Assembly (NCBI GenBank): GCA_030634125.1
Contig: DAOWBJ010000022.1
Location: 1 to 11,460 of the forward strand
Length of the DNA: 11,460 bases
From: Victivallales bacterium
GTDB taxonomy: Bacteria; Verrucomicrobiota; Lentisphaeria; Victivallales; Victivallaceae
Direction of reading: 5' to 3'
Part shown: piece after piece, positions 1-6,592 of the stretch
Layout of the letters: each line of letters begins with the position of its first letter
How positions within the stretch are numbered: the stretch's first letter is position 1
Notes under the pieces: model-generated
The model's database searches: none
Told to the model about the DNA's origin: nothing
Seen by the model: the letters and a program-made list of their open reading frames with translations, nothing else
Translations under genes and position numbers: made by a program

Positions 1-1017
1 CATAAGGTGTTCGGCACGCTCCTTAACGTCTTCGAGCAGGTCATTAGCCAAAGTACGGTCTTCATGTTCGTCCATGCCGCGCGGTCTGGTTCCGGCGATC
101 GGACGCAGGATAATTCTGGAGGCGTCTTTGCTGACCATTGTTTCGGGGGACGAACCCAGCAGGAGTTTTTCGCCGAATTTAACGAAAAAATTATAAGGCG
201 ATGGATTAATCAGACGCAAAGCCCGGTATAACTGCAATGGTTCAAGCGTTAGATCCATACTGAAGCGCTGCGATATAACAGTTTGAATAACATCACCTTT
301 CACAATATAGTCTTTTATTTTTTCAACCATTTTCATATAATCCGGCTTCGACATATTAGACTTTATAGCATTTTCATCAAAATCAACTTTATTTTCTTCG
401 CAGCGTGGTGAAAATTCCTTCATACGTTTTTCAATGCGTGTGATCGATTCACAGGTCTGCTTGTAAGTTTCCTCAAGACTGACCCCCTCTTTCTGCCGGG
501 CACAGCAAACTATTTTCACTGTATGCAGCACGTTGTCAAAAATAATTATACAGTCCGTCAACATTAAACAAGCCGTACAATCCGGCAAATCTTCCACATC
601 TCTCGGCAGACGTTCAAATTCCCGCACGGTATTATAACCGACATAGCCGATCGCGCCACCGACAAACTTCGGCAATTCAGGAAATTCAAACACTTTTTGT
701 TTAAAAACAATTTCCCGCAAAGCCGTCAAAGGTCCGCCTTCAGGTATCTCCAAAGCACGGCGTTCGCCGTTTTCGGTGAAGTAAGGAACTCCGTTTTCCA
801 CTGTAAAACGCGCGTAAGGCTCTATTCCCAAAAATGAATAACGACCGCGGCGTTCGCCGCCTTCAACACTTTCCAGCAGGAAAACATCTTCATCTTCAGT
901 AAAACGGTTCAATACCGACACAGGGCTATCCATATCCATCAGATATTCCTTGTAGACCGGCACCAAATATCCTTCTTGAGTTAATTCCTCAAACTCTTTA
1001 AAATCTGGTTTTTGCAT
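1..1017 (-). CDS. trpE: Anthranilate synthase component I, N-terminal part (cut by window edge)
   Basis: Catalyses, with the TrpG glutaminase, conversion of chorismate to anthranilate, the first committed step of tryptophan synthesis in the cytoplasm. The visible 339 residues run in one open frame from the ATG at 1017 to the left edge; the C-terminal part, with most of the active site, lies outside. Family signatures seen are LLES at residues 47-50 (the Trp feedback site region), a GDVIQTVISQRFS block, NPSPYNFF at 271-278 and PIAGTRPRG at 306-314, followed by the ERAEHLM stretch that leads into the chorismate-binding core. The start is supported by AGAGGG at 1022-1027, four bases before the ATG. 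The first residues MQKPDFKEFEEL match the usual TrpE beginning. PabB and other chorismate enzymes share the core, but the LLES region and the upstream Trp attenuator favour TrpE. Regulation: attenuation by the leader at 1061-1194 plus probable feedback inhibition. The rest of the trp operon is expected beyond the left edge. Confidence 0.96.
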   Translation of the reverse strand, partial: MQKPDFKEFEELTQEGYLVPVYKEYLMDMDSPVSVLNRFTEDEDVFLLESVEGGERRGRYSFLGIEPYARFTVENGVPYFTENGERRALEIPEGGPLTALREIVFKQKVFEFPELPKFVGGAIGYVGYNTVREFERLPRDVEDLPDCTACLMLTDCIIIFDNVLHTVKIVCCARQKEGVSLEETYKQTCESITRIEKRMKEFSPRCEENKVDFDENAIKSNMSKPDYMKMVEKIKDYIVKGDVIQTVISQRFSMDLTLEPLQLYRALRLINPSPYNFFVKFGEKLLLGSSPETMVSKDASRIILRPIAGTRPRGMDEHEDRTLANDLLEDVKERAEHLM

Positions 1018-1021
1018 TTTT

Positions 1022-1027
1022 CCCTCT
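1022..1027 (-). promoter_or_regulatory. trpE ribosome-binding site
   Basis: AGAGGG on the minus strand ends four bases before the trpE ATG at 1017. It lies downstream of the attenuator terminator, so it is transcribed only on readthrough. Confidence 0.7.
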
Positions 1028-1060
1028 CTTATTCATCTATATTATTGTATATTTTGTATC

Positions 1061-1099
1061 AAAAAAAAAGCGAATCGAACTCTTTCAGGTTCGATCCGC
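1061..1099 (-). terminator. trp attenuator: intrinsic terminator before trpE
   Basis: In the minus-strand transcript, GCGGATCGAACC (1099-1088) pairs with AGTTCGATTCGC (1081-1070) around the six-base loop TGAAAG. The stem has 11 pairs including one G-U, with the loop-closing C-A pair mismatched. Nine U's (1069-1061) follow directly. It lies 43 bases before the trpE start and follows the Trp-rich leader peptide, the expected layout of a ribosome-mediated attenuator. The 5' arm can instead pair with 1138-1146 inside the leader peptide, which would prevent termination. Confidence 0.92.
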
Positions 1100-1146
1100 G
1101 ATAATAAAAACTTATCTAAACAGCAAGAGCTGTACTACGGACGAAC
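1089..1146 (-). promoter_or_regulatory. trp antiterminator fold
   Basis: In the transcript, GUUCGUCCG (1146-1138, codons 17-19 of the leader peptide) can pair with CGGAUCGAAC (1098-1089, the 5' arm of the terminator). This gives nine pairs with one bulged U; U1137-G1099 could add a wobble pair. The fold excludes the terminator. Between the two strands lies a small hairpin, ACAGC-TCTT-GCTGT (1133-1120), that would sit inside its loop. Pairing was worked out by eye, without an energy calculation. Confidence 0.75.
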
Positions 1147-1194
1147 TCGCCAGCAGCACCACCACCAAAATTTACTGTTTGTATTAAATGTCAT
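1135..1194 (-). CDS. trpL: trp operon leader peptide (attenuation)
   Basis: A 19-codon frame, MTFNTNSKFWWWCCWRVRP, ends at TAG (1137-1135). It has Trp at positions 10, 11, 12 and 15 and Cys at 13 and 14; such density of the rarest amino acid, just upstream of trpE and an intrinsic terminator, identifies a regulatory leader. Translation speed through the Trp codons should decide between terminator and antiterminator. GGA lies seven bases before the ATG at 1194; an in-frame ATG at 1206 would add MDLE and cannot be excluded. Codons 17-19 (GTT CGT CCG, 1146-1138) are the antiterminator strand, so a ribosome at the stop codon should cover them and let the terminator form, while one stalled at codons 10-12 should leave them free. 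No homologue was searched for. Confidence 0.87.
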   Translation of the reverse strand: MTFNTNSKFWWWCCWRVRP

Positions 1195-1224
1195 TTCTAA
1201 ATCCATATTTACTTAACTTCTATA

Positions 1225-1253
1225 AAAAGAACGCCAAAAACACAATTTGTCAA
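1225..1253 (-). promoter_or_regulatory. Probable trp operon promoter
   Basis: A perfect -35 box TTGACA lies at 1253-1248 on the minus strand. At 17 bases spacing the -10 position (1230-1225) reads TCTTTT, a poor match; TATAGA occurs six bases further on, too far for normal spacing. Transcription would start near 1218, about 24 bases before the leader ATG at 1194. The -35 box is convincing, the -10 box is not. Confidence 0.55.
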
Positions 1254-1290
1254 GAAAAAAAATAATTTTTTATTTATTTCTTTTTTTACT

Positions 1291-1350
1291 AATCCAGTAA
1301 ATCCTGTTAATCCTGTCTATTTTTTTCATGTTAATTTGTGTCATTTGTGG
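1291..1350. repeat. Degenerate short tandem repeat tract (AATCCTGTT-type)
   Basis: Three 9-base units stand head to tail at 1291-1317: AATCCAGTA, AATCCTGTT, AATCCTGTC. After a T-rich spacer come two related 10-base units at 1331-1350: TTAATTTGTG and TCATTTGTGG. The tract lies in the intergenic gap between the trp leader promoter and truA. Tracts of similar wording are, as I recall without checking, dispersed through the intergenic regions of several bacterial genomes. Function unknown. Confidence 0.55.
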
Positions 1351-1400
1351 ATAATTTTTATTTTTACTACAAAATCACTAAAACTGGTCTATATTTAGCT

Positions 1401-2237
1401 ATGACTAGCTTAAAAAAGAATATTGATGAAGCGGATAAACGCTTATTGCTGGAAATAAGTTTTGATGGTCTAAGCTATGGGGGATGGCAGATTCAACCCG
1501 ATAACTTGACCGTCCAGGAACTTATCCAGGATACTTTGGTGAAATTGTACGCAGGGCAGGAAATTAAACTGGTCGGCAGCAGCCGGACCGACGCTGGAGT
1601 CCATGCAATAGCTTTTGCCGCCAGCTTCGTTGCCCCGGCAAAGCCGGATATTCCCCTTGACAAACTCAAAAAAGCACTTAATGGACTTTTGCCAAGCTCC
1701 ATTGCCATCCGCAATATCACAGAAGTACCGATGGATTTCCATGTTCGTTTTGACGCTGTCGGCAAAGCATATACTTATGTAATAAATCTGGGAGATGAAA
1801 CGCCTTTTTCCGCATATTATTCGTGGCGGGCGCGCTGGAAACTTGATGTCGATAAAATGCGGGAAGCTTCCAGGCATTTAATCGGCACGCATGATTTTTC
1901 ATCATTCGTGGTTAATCGCGAAGACATTGAAAATGCGGTGCGGACAATTTATGATATTGATTTTCAGTTGTTCGGTTCATATTTATGCATTACATTTGTC
2001 GGCAACGGTTTTTTATACAAAATGATTCGTTGTTTAATCGGCGCGCTGGAAGCGGCCGGGGCAGGAGCTGTTTCTGTAGCGGCAGTCAAAAAGATTCTTG
2101 AAGCCAAAAACCGCTCAAAAGCTCCTCAAACTTGTCCGCCTCACGGATTATTTTTAATGAAAGTATTTTACGACGAAGCTGAAATTAAAAAGTTCAAATT
2201 AAAAGATGTACCATTTTTTCTAGGGTCTAAATGTTAA
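1401..2237 (+). CDS. truA: tRNA pseudouridine(38-40) synthase TruA
   Basis: Isomerises uridine to pseudouridine at positions 38-40 of the tRNA anticodon arm; cytoplasmic. With the ATG at 1401 the protein has 278 residues, close to the family's 250-270. RLLLEISFDG opens the domain and SSRTDAGVHA (residues 60-69) holds the catalytic Asp64. The later HDFSSF, GNGFLYKMIR and CPPHGLFL blocks are all in family order. The frame extends back to a GTG at 1338, but those 21 extra codons arise from repeat DNA and give a non-conserved leader, so 1401 is preferred. No clear ribosome-binding site precedes it. The last seven bases overlap the next gene, an OppB-like permease, suggesting co-transcription and translational coupling. 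Confidence 0.95.
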   Translation: MTSLKKNIDEADKRLLLEISFDGLSYGGWQIQPDNLTVQELIQDTLVKLYAGQEIKLVGSSRTDAGVHAIAFAASFVAPAKPDIPLDKLKKALNGLLPSSIAIRNITEVPMDFHVRFDAVGKAYTYVINLGDETPFSAYYSWRARWKLDVDKMREASRHLIGTHDFSSFVVNREDIENAVRTIYDIDFQLFGSYLCITFVGNGFLYKMIRCLIGALEAAGAGAVSVAAVKKILEAKNRSKAPQTCPPHGLFLMKVFYDEAEIKKFKLKDVPFFLGSKC

Positions 2238-3481
2238 ATTACATAATAAAACGTTTTTTATATTCGATTCTTATAATCGCGGGAGTCGTATTGCTGACTT
2301 TTGGCTTATTCCGGGTAGCGGCAGGCGATCCGGCGGCGGCTGTGCTGGGCAAAAACCCTTCACCGCGCGAAGTCGAAGACCTTCGTTCTGACCTAGGCGC
2401 GGACTTACCGTTCATCTATGGGAACTGGCGAAAAACCGAAGCTTTCAGTTCTGCTGATTTTTCCAGCACTAACAAAACATTAGGCATAAAGATTTCTCCA
2501 TCAGCGAGTTTTGCTGATAACAGTTTATCTTTAAACGGCGGCACAGTCGAATTCAAACGTAATTTCAATATAAATGCCCCCTTGCAATGCCGGATAAACG
2601 GGAAAACATGGAAAAAAGAAATAGATATTCCGACAAGTCAAAAAAGCTTAGTAATTTCCAATGAATCTGAAATAGTTTCTGTTGACTTTTTCCGTCAACA
2701 AAAATCTCCTTTCAATTCACAATTAGTTCGTTCCGTTCAGGAAATAATATCCTTTACATCAACTTTTCCATTCGTCACTTTTTTAAATTTCGGACGCACA
2801 ATAGTAACACGGGAACCGATTCGTCATATTTTATGGCGCGGAGTTGGACCGTCTCTTTGTCTGATGATACCGATTTTTATTGGAGAGATTGTAATAGGAA
2901 TATGTCTGGCACTGCTTGCAACCGCCTGCAAAGGACGTTGGCTTGACCGGGCTTTGATGCTGCTTTCGATTTCGGTCATGAGCATAAGTTATCTGGTGTT
3001 TATCATTTTAGGTCAATGGTTTTTAGCTTATTCCCTGAACTGGTTTCCAGTCTGGGGCTGGGGCTCCCTTATCAATCTTGCCCTGCCCTTAATAATCGGT
3101 ATCGCCAGCGGGCTCGGCGGCAGCGTGCGCTTTTACCGGACAGTTTTCGTCAACGAATTGAACCGCGAATACCTGCGAACCGCGGTGGCAAAAGGTTGTT
3201 CGCCTTTCGCGGTATACACCAAACATTTGCTGCGTAATTCAGCAATTCCGATCATCACCCATGCCACCGCGGCTTTGCCGTTTTTATTTACCGGCAGCCT
3301 GCTGCTCGAAACTTTTTTCGGTATTCCGGGACTGGGTTATCTGGGTATTGAAGCATTAAATAATTCAGACCTGCAGTTATTAAAAGCTCTGGTAATAATC
3401 AGCGCAATATTGTTCGTAACCATGAACACCGCAGCCGACATAGCCTATGCCTGGGCTGATCCAAGGATTAGACTGAAATGA
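2231..3481 (+). CDS. OppB/DppB-type ABC transporter permease with large extracytoplasmic insert
   Basis: Inner-membrane subunit of a peptide/nickel-class ABC importer. The start MLNYIIKRFLYSILIIAGVV is the typical first membrane helix, followed by the conserved RVAAGDPAAAVLG and the LRSDLGAD helix. Further membrane helices lie near residues 208-232, 242-268, 280-296, 340-360 and 384-405. The cytoplasmic EAA loop that contacts the ATPase is near 308-341 (NELNREYLRTAVAKG), and GIPGLG is at 364-369. At 416 residues it is about 100 longer than usual. The excess lies between the first helix and FGRT (roughly residues 65-185), looks beta-rich, polar and Asn/Ser-rich, and should be extracytoplasmic. 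AGGG at 2222-2225 is a fair ribosome-binding site, and the ATG overlaps the end of truA. No ATPase or binding protein is nearby; the likely partner permease is on the other strand at 4362-5312. Substrate is not predictable. Confidence 0.88.
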   Translation: MLNYIIKRFLYSILIIAGVVLLTFGLFRVAAGDPAAAVLGKNPSPREVEDLRSDLGADLPFIYGNWRKTEAFSSADFSSTNKTLGIKISPSASFADNSLSLNGGTVEFKRNFNINAPLQCRINGKTWKKEIDIPTSQKSLVISNESEIVSVDFFRQQKSPFNSQLVRSVQEIISFTSTFPFVTFLNFGRTIVTREPIRHILWRGVGPSLCLMIPIFIGEIVIGICLALLATACKGRWLDRALMLLSISVMSISYLVFIILGQWFLAYSLNWFPVWGWGSLINLALPLIIGIASGLGGSVRFYRTVFVNELNREYLRTAVAKGCSPFAVYTKHLLRNSAIPIITHATAALPFLFTGSLLLETFFGIPGLGYLGIEALNNSDLQLLKALVIISAILFVTMNTAADIAYAWADPRIRLK

Positions 3482-3503
3482 ATTTGTAATGTATATAAAA
3501 CAG

Positions 3504-3528
3504 TTTATTGTTATCAAACGACAATAAA
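3504..3528. repeat. Short AT-rich inverted repeat before pyrF
   Basis: TTTATTGT (3504-3511) and ACAATAAA (3521-3528) are perfect 8-base inverted arms around a 9-base loop. No T-run follows on either strand, so it is not a standard intrinsic terminator. It lies in the gap between the permease stop and the pyrF ribosome-binding site and could be an operator, a weak RNA hairpin or chance. Confidence 0.35.
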
Positions 3529-3534
3529 AAATTT

Positions 3535-3540
3535 AAAGGA
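3535..3540 (+). promoter_or_regulatory. pyrF ribosome-binding site
   Basis: AAAGGA six bases before the ATG at 3547; it fixes the pyrF start. Confidence 0.75.
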
Positions 3541-3546
3541 TAGAAT

Positions 3547-4359
3547 ATGACTTTTTTAGAGAAATTGAATAATATTTGGAAAAAGAACGACTCAATGGTC
3601 TGTGTTGGACTTGACCCGGACTTGACGAAATTACCTGAATGCTTAAAATCACTTGAATTCCCGATTTTTGAGTTCAATAAACAAATCATTGACGCGACAC
3701 ACGATCTCGTTTGCGCCTACAAACCGCAATCCGCTTACTACGCCGGTCAAAATGCTGACGATCAACTCAAAATGACCGTTGATTACATTCGCGAAAATTA
3801 TCCCGAAATCCCCGTAATCCTCGACGTTAAACGCGGCGACATCGGCTCAACCGCGCAAATGTACGCACTTGAAGCTTTTGAACGCTACCAGGCGGATTCC
3901 GTCACCTTGAACCCCTATATGGGCGTTGATACCTTAAAACCCTTCTTAGATCACACTGACCGTGGTGTAATCATCCTTTGCCGCACCTCAAATCCAAGTT
4001 CATGTGAATTGCAGGAGCTTGTCTGCGACGGCAAAACGGTTTTCGAACATGTCGCGGTACTCGCCCGTGATAAATGGAATTACAACAACAATGTACTGCT
4101 GGTAATCGGCGCGACTTTCCCCGAAGAACTCGGAAGCATCCGCCGACTTTGCCCGGAAATGCCTTTCCTCGTCCCCGGAGTCGGAGCTCAAGGCGGAGAT
4201 GTCAAAAAAGTTCTCGAAAACGGCACAACAGCAGATGGTTTCGGTTTAATAATAAATTCTTCACGCGGAATAATTTACGCCGACAGCACGGAAAACTTCG
4301 CTCAAGCATCACGTGAAGCAACCATGAAACTACGCAACACAATCAACGAAAATAAGTAG
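3547..4359 (+). CDS. pyrF: Orotidine 5'-phosphate decarboxylase (PyrF, type 2)
   Basis: Decarboxylates OMP to UMP, the last step of de novo pyrimidine synthesis; cytoplasmic. The 270-residue protein has the family landmarks in order. GLDPD at 21-25 begins the substrate site. LDVKRGDIGST (92-102) holds the catalytic Asp93-Lys95-Asp98 set, PGVGAQGG is at 210-217, and NSSRGI (237-242) carries the phosphate-binding Arg240. Length and the LDVKRGDIGSTA wording fit the longer type 2 subfamily, also found fused in UMP synthases, rather than the shorter E. coli type. AAAGGA at 3535-3540, six bases before the ATG, is a good ribosome-binding site. The gene sits 65 bases after the OppB-like permease on the same strand and ends two bases from the stop of the convergent OppC-like gene. 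No other pyrimidine gene is present. Confidence 0.97.
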   Translation: MTFLEKLNNIWKKNDSMVCVGLDPDLTKLPECLKSLEFPIFEFNKQIIDATHDLVCAYKPQSAYYAGQNADDQLKMTVDYIRENYPEIPVILDVKRGDIGSTAQMYALEAFERYQADSVTLNPYMGVDTLKPFLDHTDRGVIILCRTSNPSSCELQELVCDGKTVFEHVAVLARDKWNYNNNVLLVIGATFPEELGSIRRLCPEMPFLVPGVGAQGGDVKKVLENGTTADGFGLIINSSRGIIYADSTENFAQASREATMKLRNTINENK

Positions 4360-4361
4360 AT

Positions 4362-5312
4362 TCACTGCTTTAGACGGGGATCCAGAAGGTCACGGAGACT
4401 GTCCCCTAATACATGCAAAGATAATACTAAAAAGAACATGAAGCCGGTTGCGGTGGCTATTTCCCACCATATACCGCGCCATAAACCATCTTGACCATCG
4501 GCAATCATTACGCCCCAGCTCGGTGCTAACTGTACTCCTAAGCCCAAATAACTGACGATGACTTCCGTCATTATCGCATAGGCAAAACGAATTGTAAAAT
4601 AGATAATTACCAGATGTACAAGATTTGGAAAAATGTGTTTGAAAATGATTTTGAAGGAGTTTTGACCCGCGACTTTAGCGGCCTGGATGTAGGGGGCTTC
4701 GCGCAGTTTAAGGGTTTCGGCTCGAACCACACGACAGAGCGTAACCCATCCGGTTATACCGATTGCCAGATAAAGTGCCAGCATTCCTGAATCAGTATTA
4801 AAGGTCGTCGCTATAGCGGCAAAGGCTTTTGCCAGCGGTGCGCATAAAAAGCCTTTGGACACCAGCAGGGCAAAGGCTAAAATAAATAACAAAGTAGGCA
4901 TTGAGGCGAAAGTGCTGTAAACCCAGACCACAAAGTCATCAAGTTTACCGCCGTAATATCCGGCAAAAGCCCCCAGCAACACCCCGATAAGCGAGGAGAT
5001 TAAAGATGCCGACGCTCCGACTTTGATCGCGGTGGAAACTCCCGCTGCCGCCCTGATAAACACATCACGACCCATGAAATCCGTTCCGGCGATATGTTTT
5101 GAAGAAGGCGGCTGATAACGCAAAGCCATGTTTTCCTGACTATAGACAGGAACCGCTTGAGTACGCCGGCAGTTCCAGGTGTAAATATCAACGCTTACGG
5201 CAGTCAGGACGTAGGCAGCAACAATCAGCAGGCAGCATACGGCTGTTTTATCCCGCGCCATACGCTTCAATAAATCCTTCAATATAGATATTTTACCGCG
5301 AACTTTTGTCAT
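4362..5312 (-). CDS. OppC/DppC-type ABC transporter permease
   Basis: Second inner-membrane subunit of a peptide/nickel-class ABC importer. From the ATG at 5312 it has 316 residues. One helix lies near 24-42, then GTDFMGRDVF (76-85), the diagnostic DppC motif. A helix with GVLLGAFAGYYGG follows (110-122), then the EAA loop EAPYIQAAKVAG (205-216) that docks the ATPase, SYLGLGV (254-260) and the C-terminal LLDPRLK. The segment around residues 152-180 looks longer than in typical DppC. The longer frame beginning with TTG at 5369 is less likely: 5312 is an ATG with AAGG (5321-5318) five bases upstream, and the next residues read as the normal cytoplasmic start. It lies 83 bases after kbl on the same strand, so readthrough from tdh-kbl is possible, and is convergent with pyrF. 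Its natural partner is the OppB-like protein at 2231-3481, an odd split. Substrate unknown. Confidence 0.9.
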   Translation of the reverse strand: MTKVRGKISILKDLLKRMARDKTAVCCLLIVAAYVLTAVSVDIYTWNCRRTQAVPVYSQENMALRYQPPSSKHIAGTDFMGRDVFIRAAAGVSTAIKVGASASLISSLIGVLLGAFAGYYGGKLDDFVVWVYSTFASMPTLLFILAFALLVSKGFLCAPLAKAFAAIATTFNTDSGMLALYLAIGITGWVTLCRVVRAETLKLREAPYIQAAKVAGQNSFKIIFKHIFPNLVHLVIIYFTIRFAYAIMTEVIVSYLGLGVQLAPSWGVMIADGQDGLWRGIWWEIATATGFMFFLVLSLHVLGDSLRDLLDPRLKQ

Positions 5313-5395
5313 TTTTACCTTTTTAAAATAGATGATAAAATAATCTACTCCAAAAAAGTTCGAGTTCAATAGGAATTATAGAAATTACAAATTTT

Positions 5396-6580
5396 CTAAA
5401 TCCCCAGTTCTTTTTTCACTTCTATGAAAGCCTTTACCGCATATTCCAAATCTTCCTGTGAGTGTGCCGCGGAGATCTGGGTGCGGATTCTGGCTTTGCC
5501 TTCGGGGACTACCGGGAAACAAAAACCGATTACATAAATGCCTTTTCCCAGCATTTTTGCCGCCATTGTCTGTGCCAGGACCGCGTCGCCTAACATTATC
5601 GGCACGATAGGGTGTGTGCCGGGCAGAATGTCGAAACCTGCTTCAGTCATTGCTTTGCGGAAATAACTGGTGTTAGCTCGAAGTTTTTTGAGCAGGTCAG
5701 GAGATTTTTCCACCAAATCCAATGCTTTCAGCGAAGCGGCGACGACCGCGGGGGAAACGCTGTTGCTGAACAAGTAGGGACGTGAGCGTTGACGGAGCAT
5801 TTCGATAATCTCTTTGCGTCCGCTGGTGTAACCGCCGCTGGCTCCGCCCAAGGCTTTGCCCAGAGTTCCTGTGATAATATCTATCCTGCCCATAACGCCG
5901 CAAAATTCCGGCGTGCCTTTGCCGTGTTCGCCGACAAATCCCACCGCGTGCGAATCGTCAACCATTACCATGGCATCGTATTTTTCCGCTAAGTCACAGA
6001 TTTTATCAAGTCTGGCGATGTAGCCGTCCATTGAGAATACGCCGTCAGTAGCAATGAGTTTAAAACGCGCGCCGGAAGCGGCTTTGAGTTGAGTTTCCAA
6101 ATCGTCCATATCAGAGTTTTTGTAGCGGAAACACCGGGCTTTACACAAGCGTACGCCGTCAATAATGCTGGCGTGATTGAGTTCGTCGCTGATGATCGCG
6201 TCCTCAGCAGTCAGCAATGTTTCAAACAAACCGCCGTTGGCGTCAAAACACGAACTATACAAAATAGTGTCGTCCGTGCCTAAAAATGTGGATAATTTTG
6301 CTTCCAGTTCTTTATGAATGTCCTGCGTGCCGCAGATGAAACGCACTGAAGACAAGCCGTAACCACGTTCGATCAAGCCTTTCTGAGCGGCTTTGACAAC
6401 TTCCGGGTGGTCGGCAAGTCCGAGATAATTATTGGCGCACATATTCAGGACTTTTTGCCCGGTGTCAATAGCGATATTCGCGCACTGCGGACTGACGATT
6501 ACGCGTTCTGATTTGTATAAGCCATTCGCTTTCAATTCTTCGAGTGTTGATGCTAAAAAATCTTTATATCCTGTATACAT
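5396..6580 (-). CDS. kbl: 2-amino-3-ketobutyrate CoA ligase (glycine C-acetyltransferase)
   Basis: PLP enzyme that cleaves 2-amino-3-oxobutyrate with CoA to glycine and acetyl-CoA, the second step of threonine breakdown by the dehydrogenase route; cytoplasmic. From the ATG at 6580 it has 394 residues against 398 in E. coli. Landmarks of the alpha-oxoamine synthase family are NYLGL (51-55), SDELNHASIIDG (131-142) with His136, DDSHAVGF (208-215) with the PLP-ring Asp208, and TGTLGKALGG (237-246) with the PLP-binding Lys242. A longer frame from 6601 overlaps tdh, but AAAGGAG at 6592-6586 with five bases to the ATG at 6580 fixes the shorter start. It lies 11 bases after the tdh stop, so both are co-transcribed and likely coupled; the order tdh-kbl is reversed relative to E. 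coli. Other family members (8-amino-7-oxononanoate or 5-aminolevulinate synthase) are less likely given tdh next door. Confidence 0.96.
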   Translation of the reverse strand: MYTGYKDFLASTLEELKANGLYKSERVIVSPQCANIAIDTGQKVLNMCANNYLGLADHPEVVKAAQKGLIERGYGLSSVRFICGTQDIHKELEAKLSTFLGTDDTILYSSCFDANGGLFETLLTAEDAIISDELNHASIIDGVRLCKARCFRYKNSDMDDLETQLKAASGARFKLIATDGVFSMDGYIARLDKICDLAEKYDAMVMVDDSHAVGFVGEHGKGTPEFCGVMGRIDIITGTLGKALGGASGGYTSGRKEIIEMLRQRSRPYLFSNSVSPAVVAASLKALDLVEKSPDLLKKLRANTSYFRKAMTEAGFDILPGTHPIVPIMLGDAVLAQTMAAKMLGKGIYVIGFCFPVVPEGKARIRTQISAAHSQEDLEYAVKAFIEVKKELGI

Positions 6581-6585
6581 ATTTA

Positions 6586-6592
6586 CTCCTTT
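6586..6592 (-). promoter_or_regulatory. kbl ribosome-binding site
   Basis: AAAGGAG at 6592-6586 on the minus strand overlaps the tdh stop codon by one base and lies five bases before the ATG at 6580. It decides the kbl start and suggests translational coupling to tdh. Confidence 0.85.

Noticed and set aside
7..231. 74-residue plus-strand open frame
   Set aside because: It is antisense to the well-supported trpE frame and resembles no protein.
1200..1206. Upstream in-frame ATG (1206) of the trp leader peptide
   Set aside because: Possible, but GGA is better spaced for the ATG at 1194. Either start leaves the control codons unchanged.
1338..1400. GTG start giving a 299-residue TruA
   Set aside because: The extra 21 residues come from repeat-like intergenic DNA and are not TruA-like. 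The ATG at 1401 gives a normal length.
5313..5369. TTG start giving a 335-residue OppC-like permease
   Set aside because: The ATG at 5312 has AAGG five bases upstream and begins like other family members.
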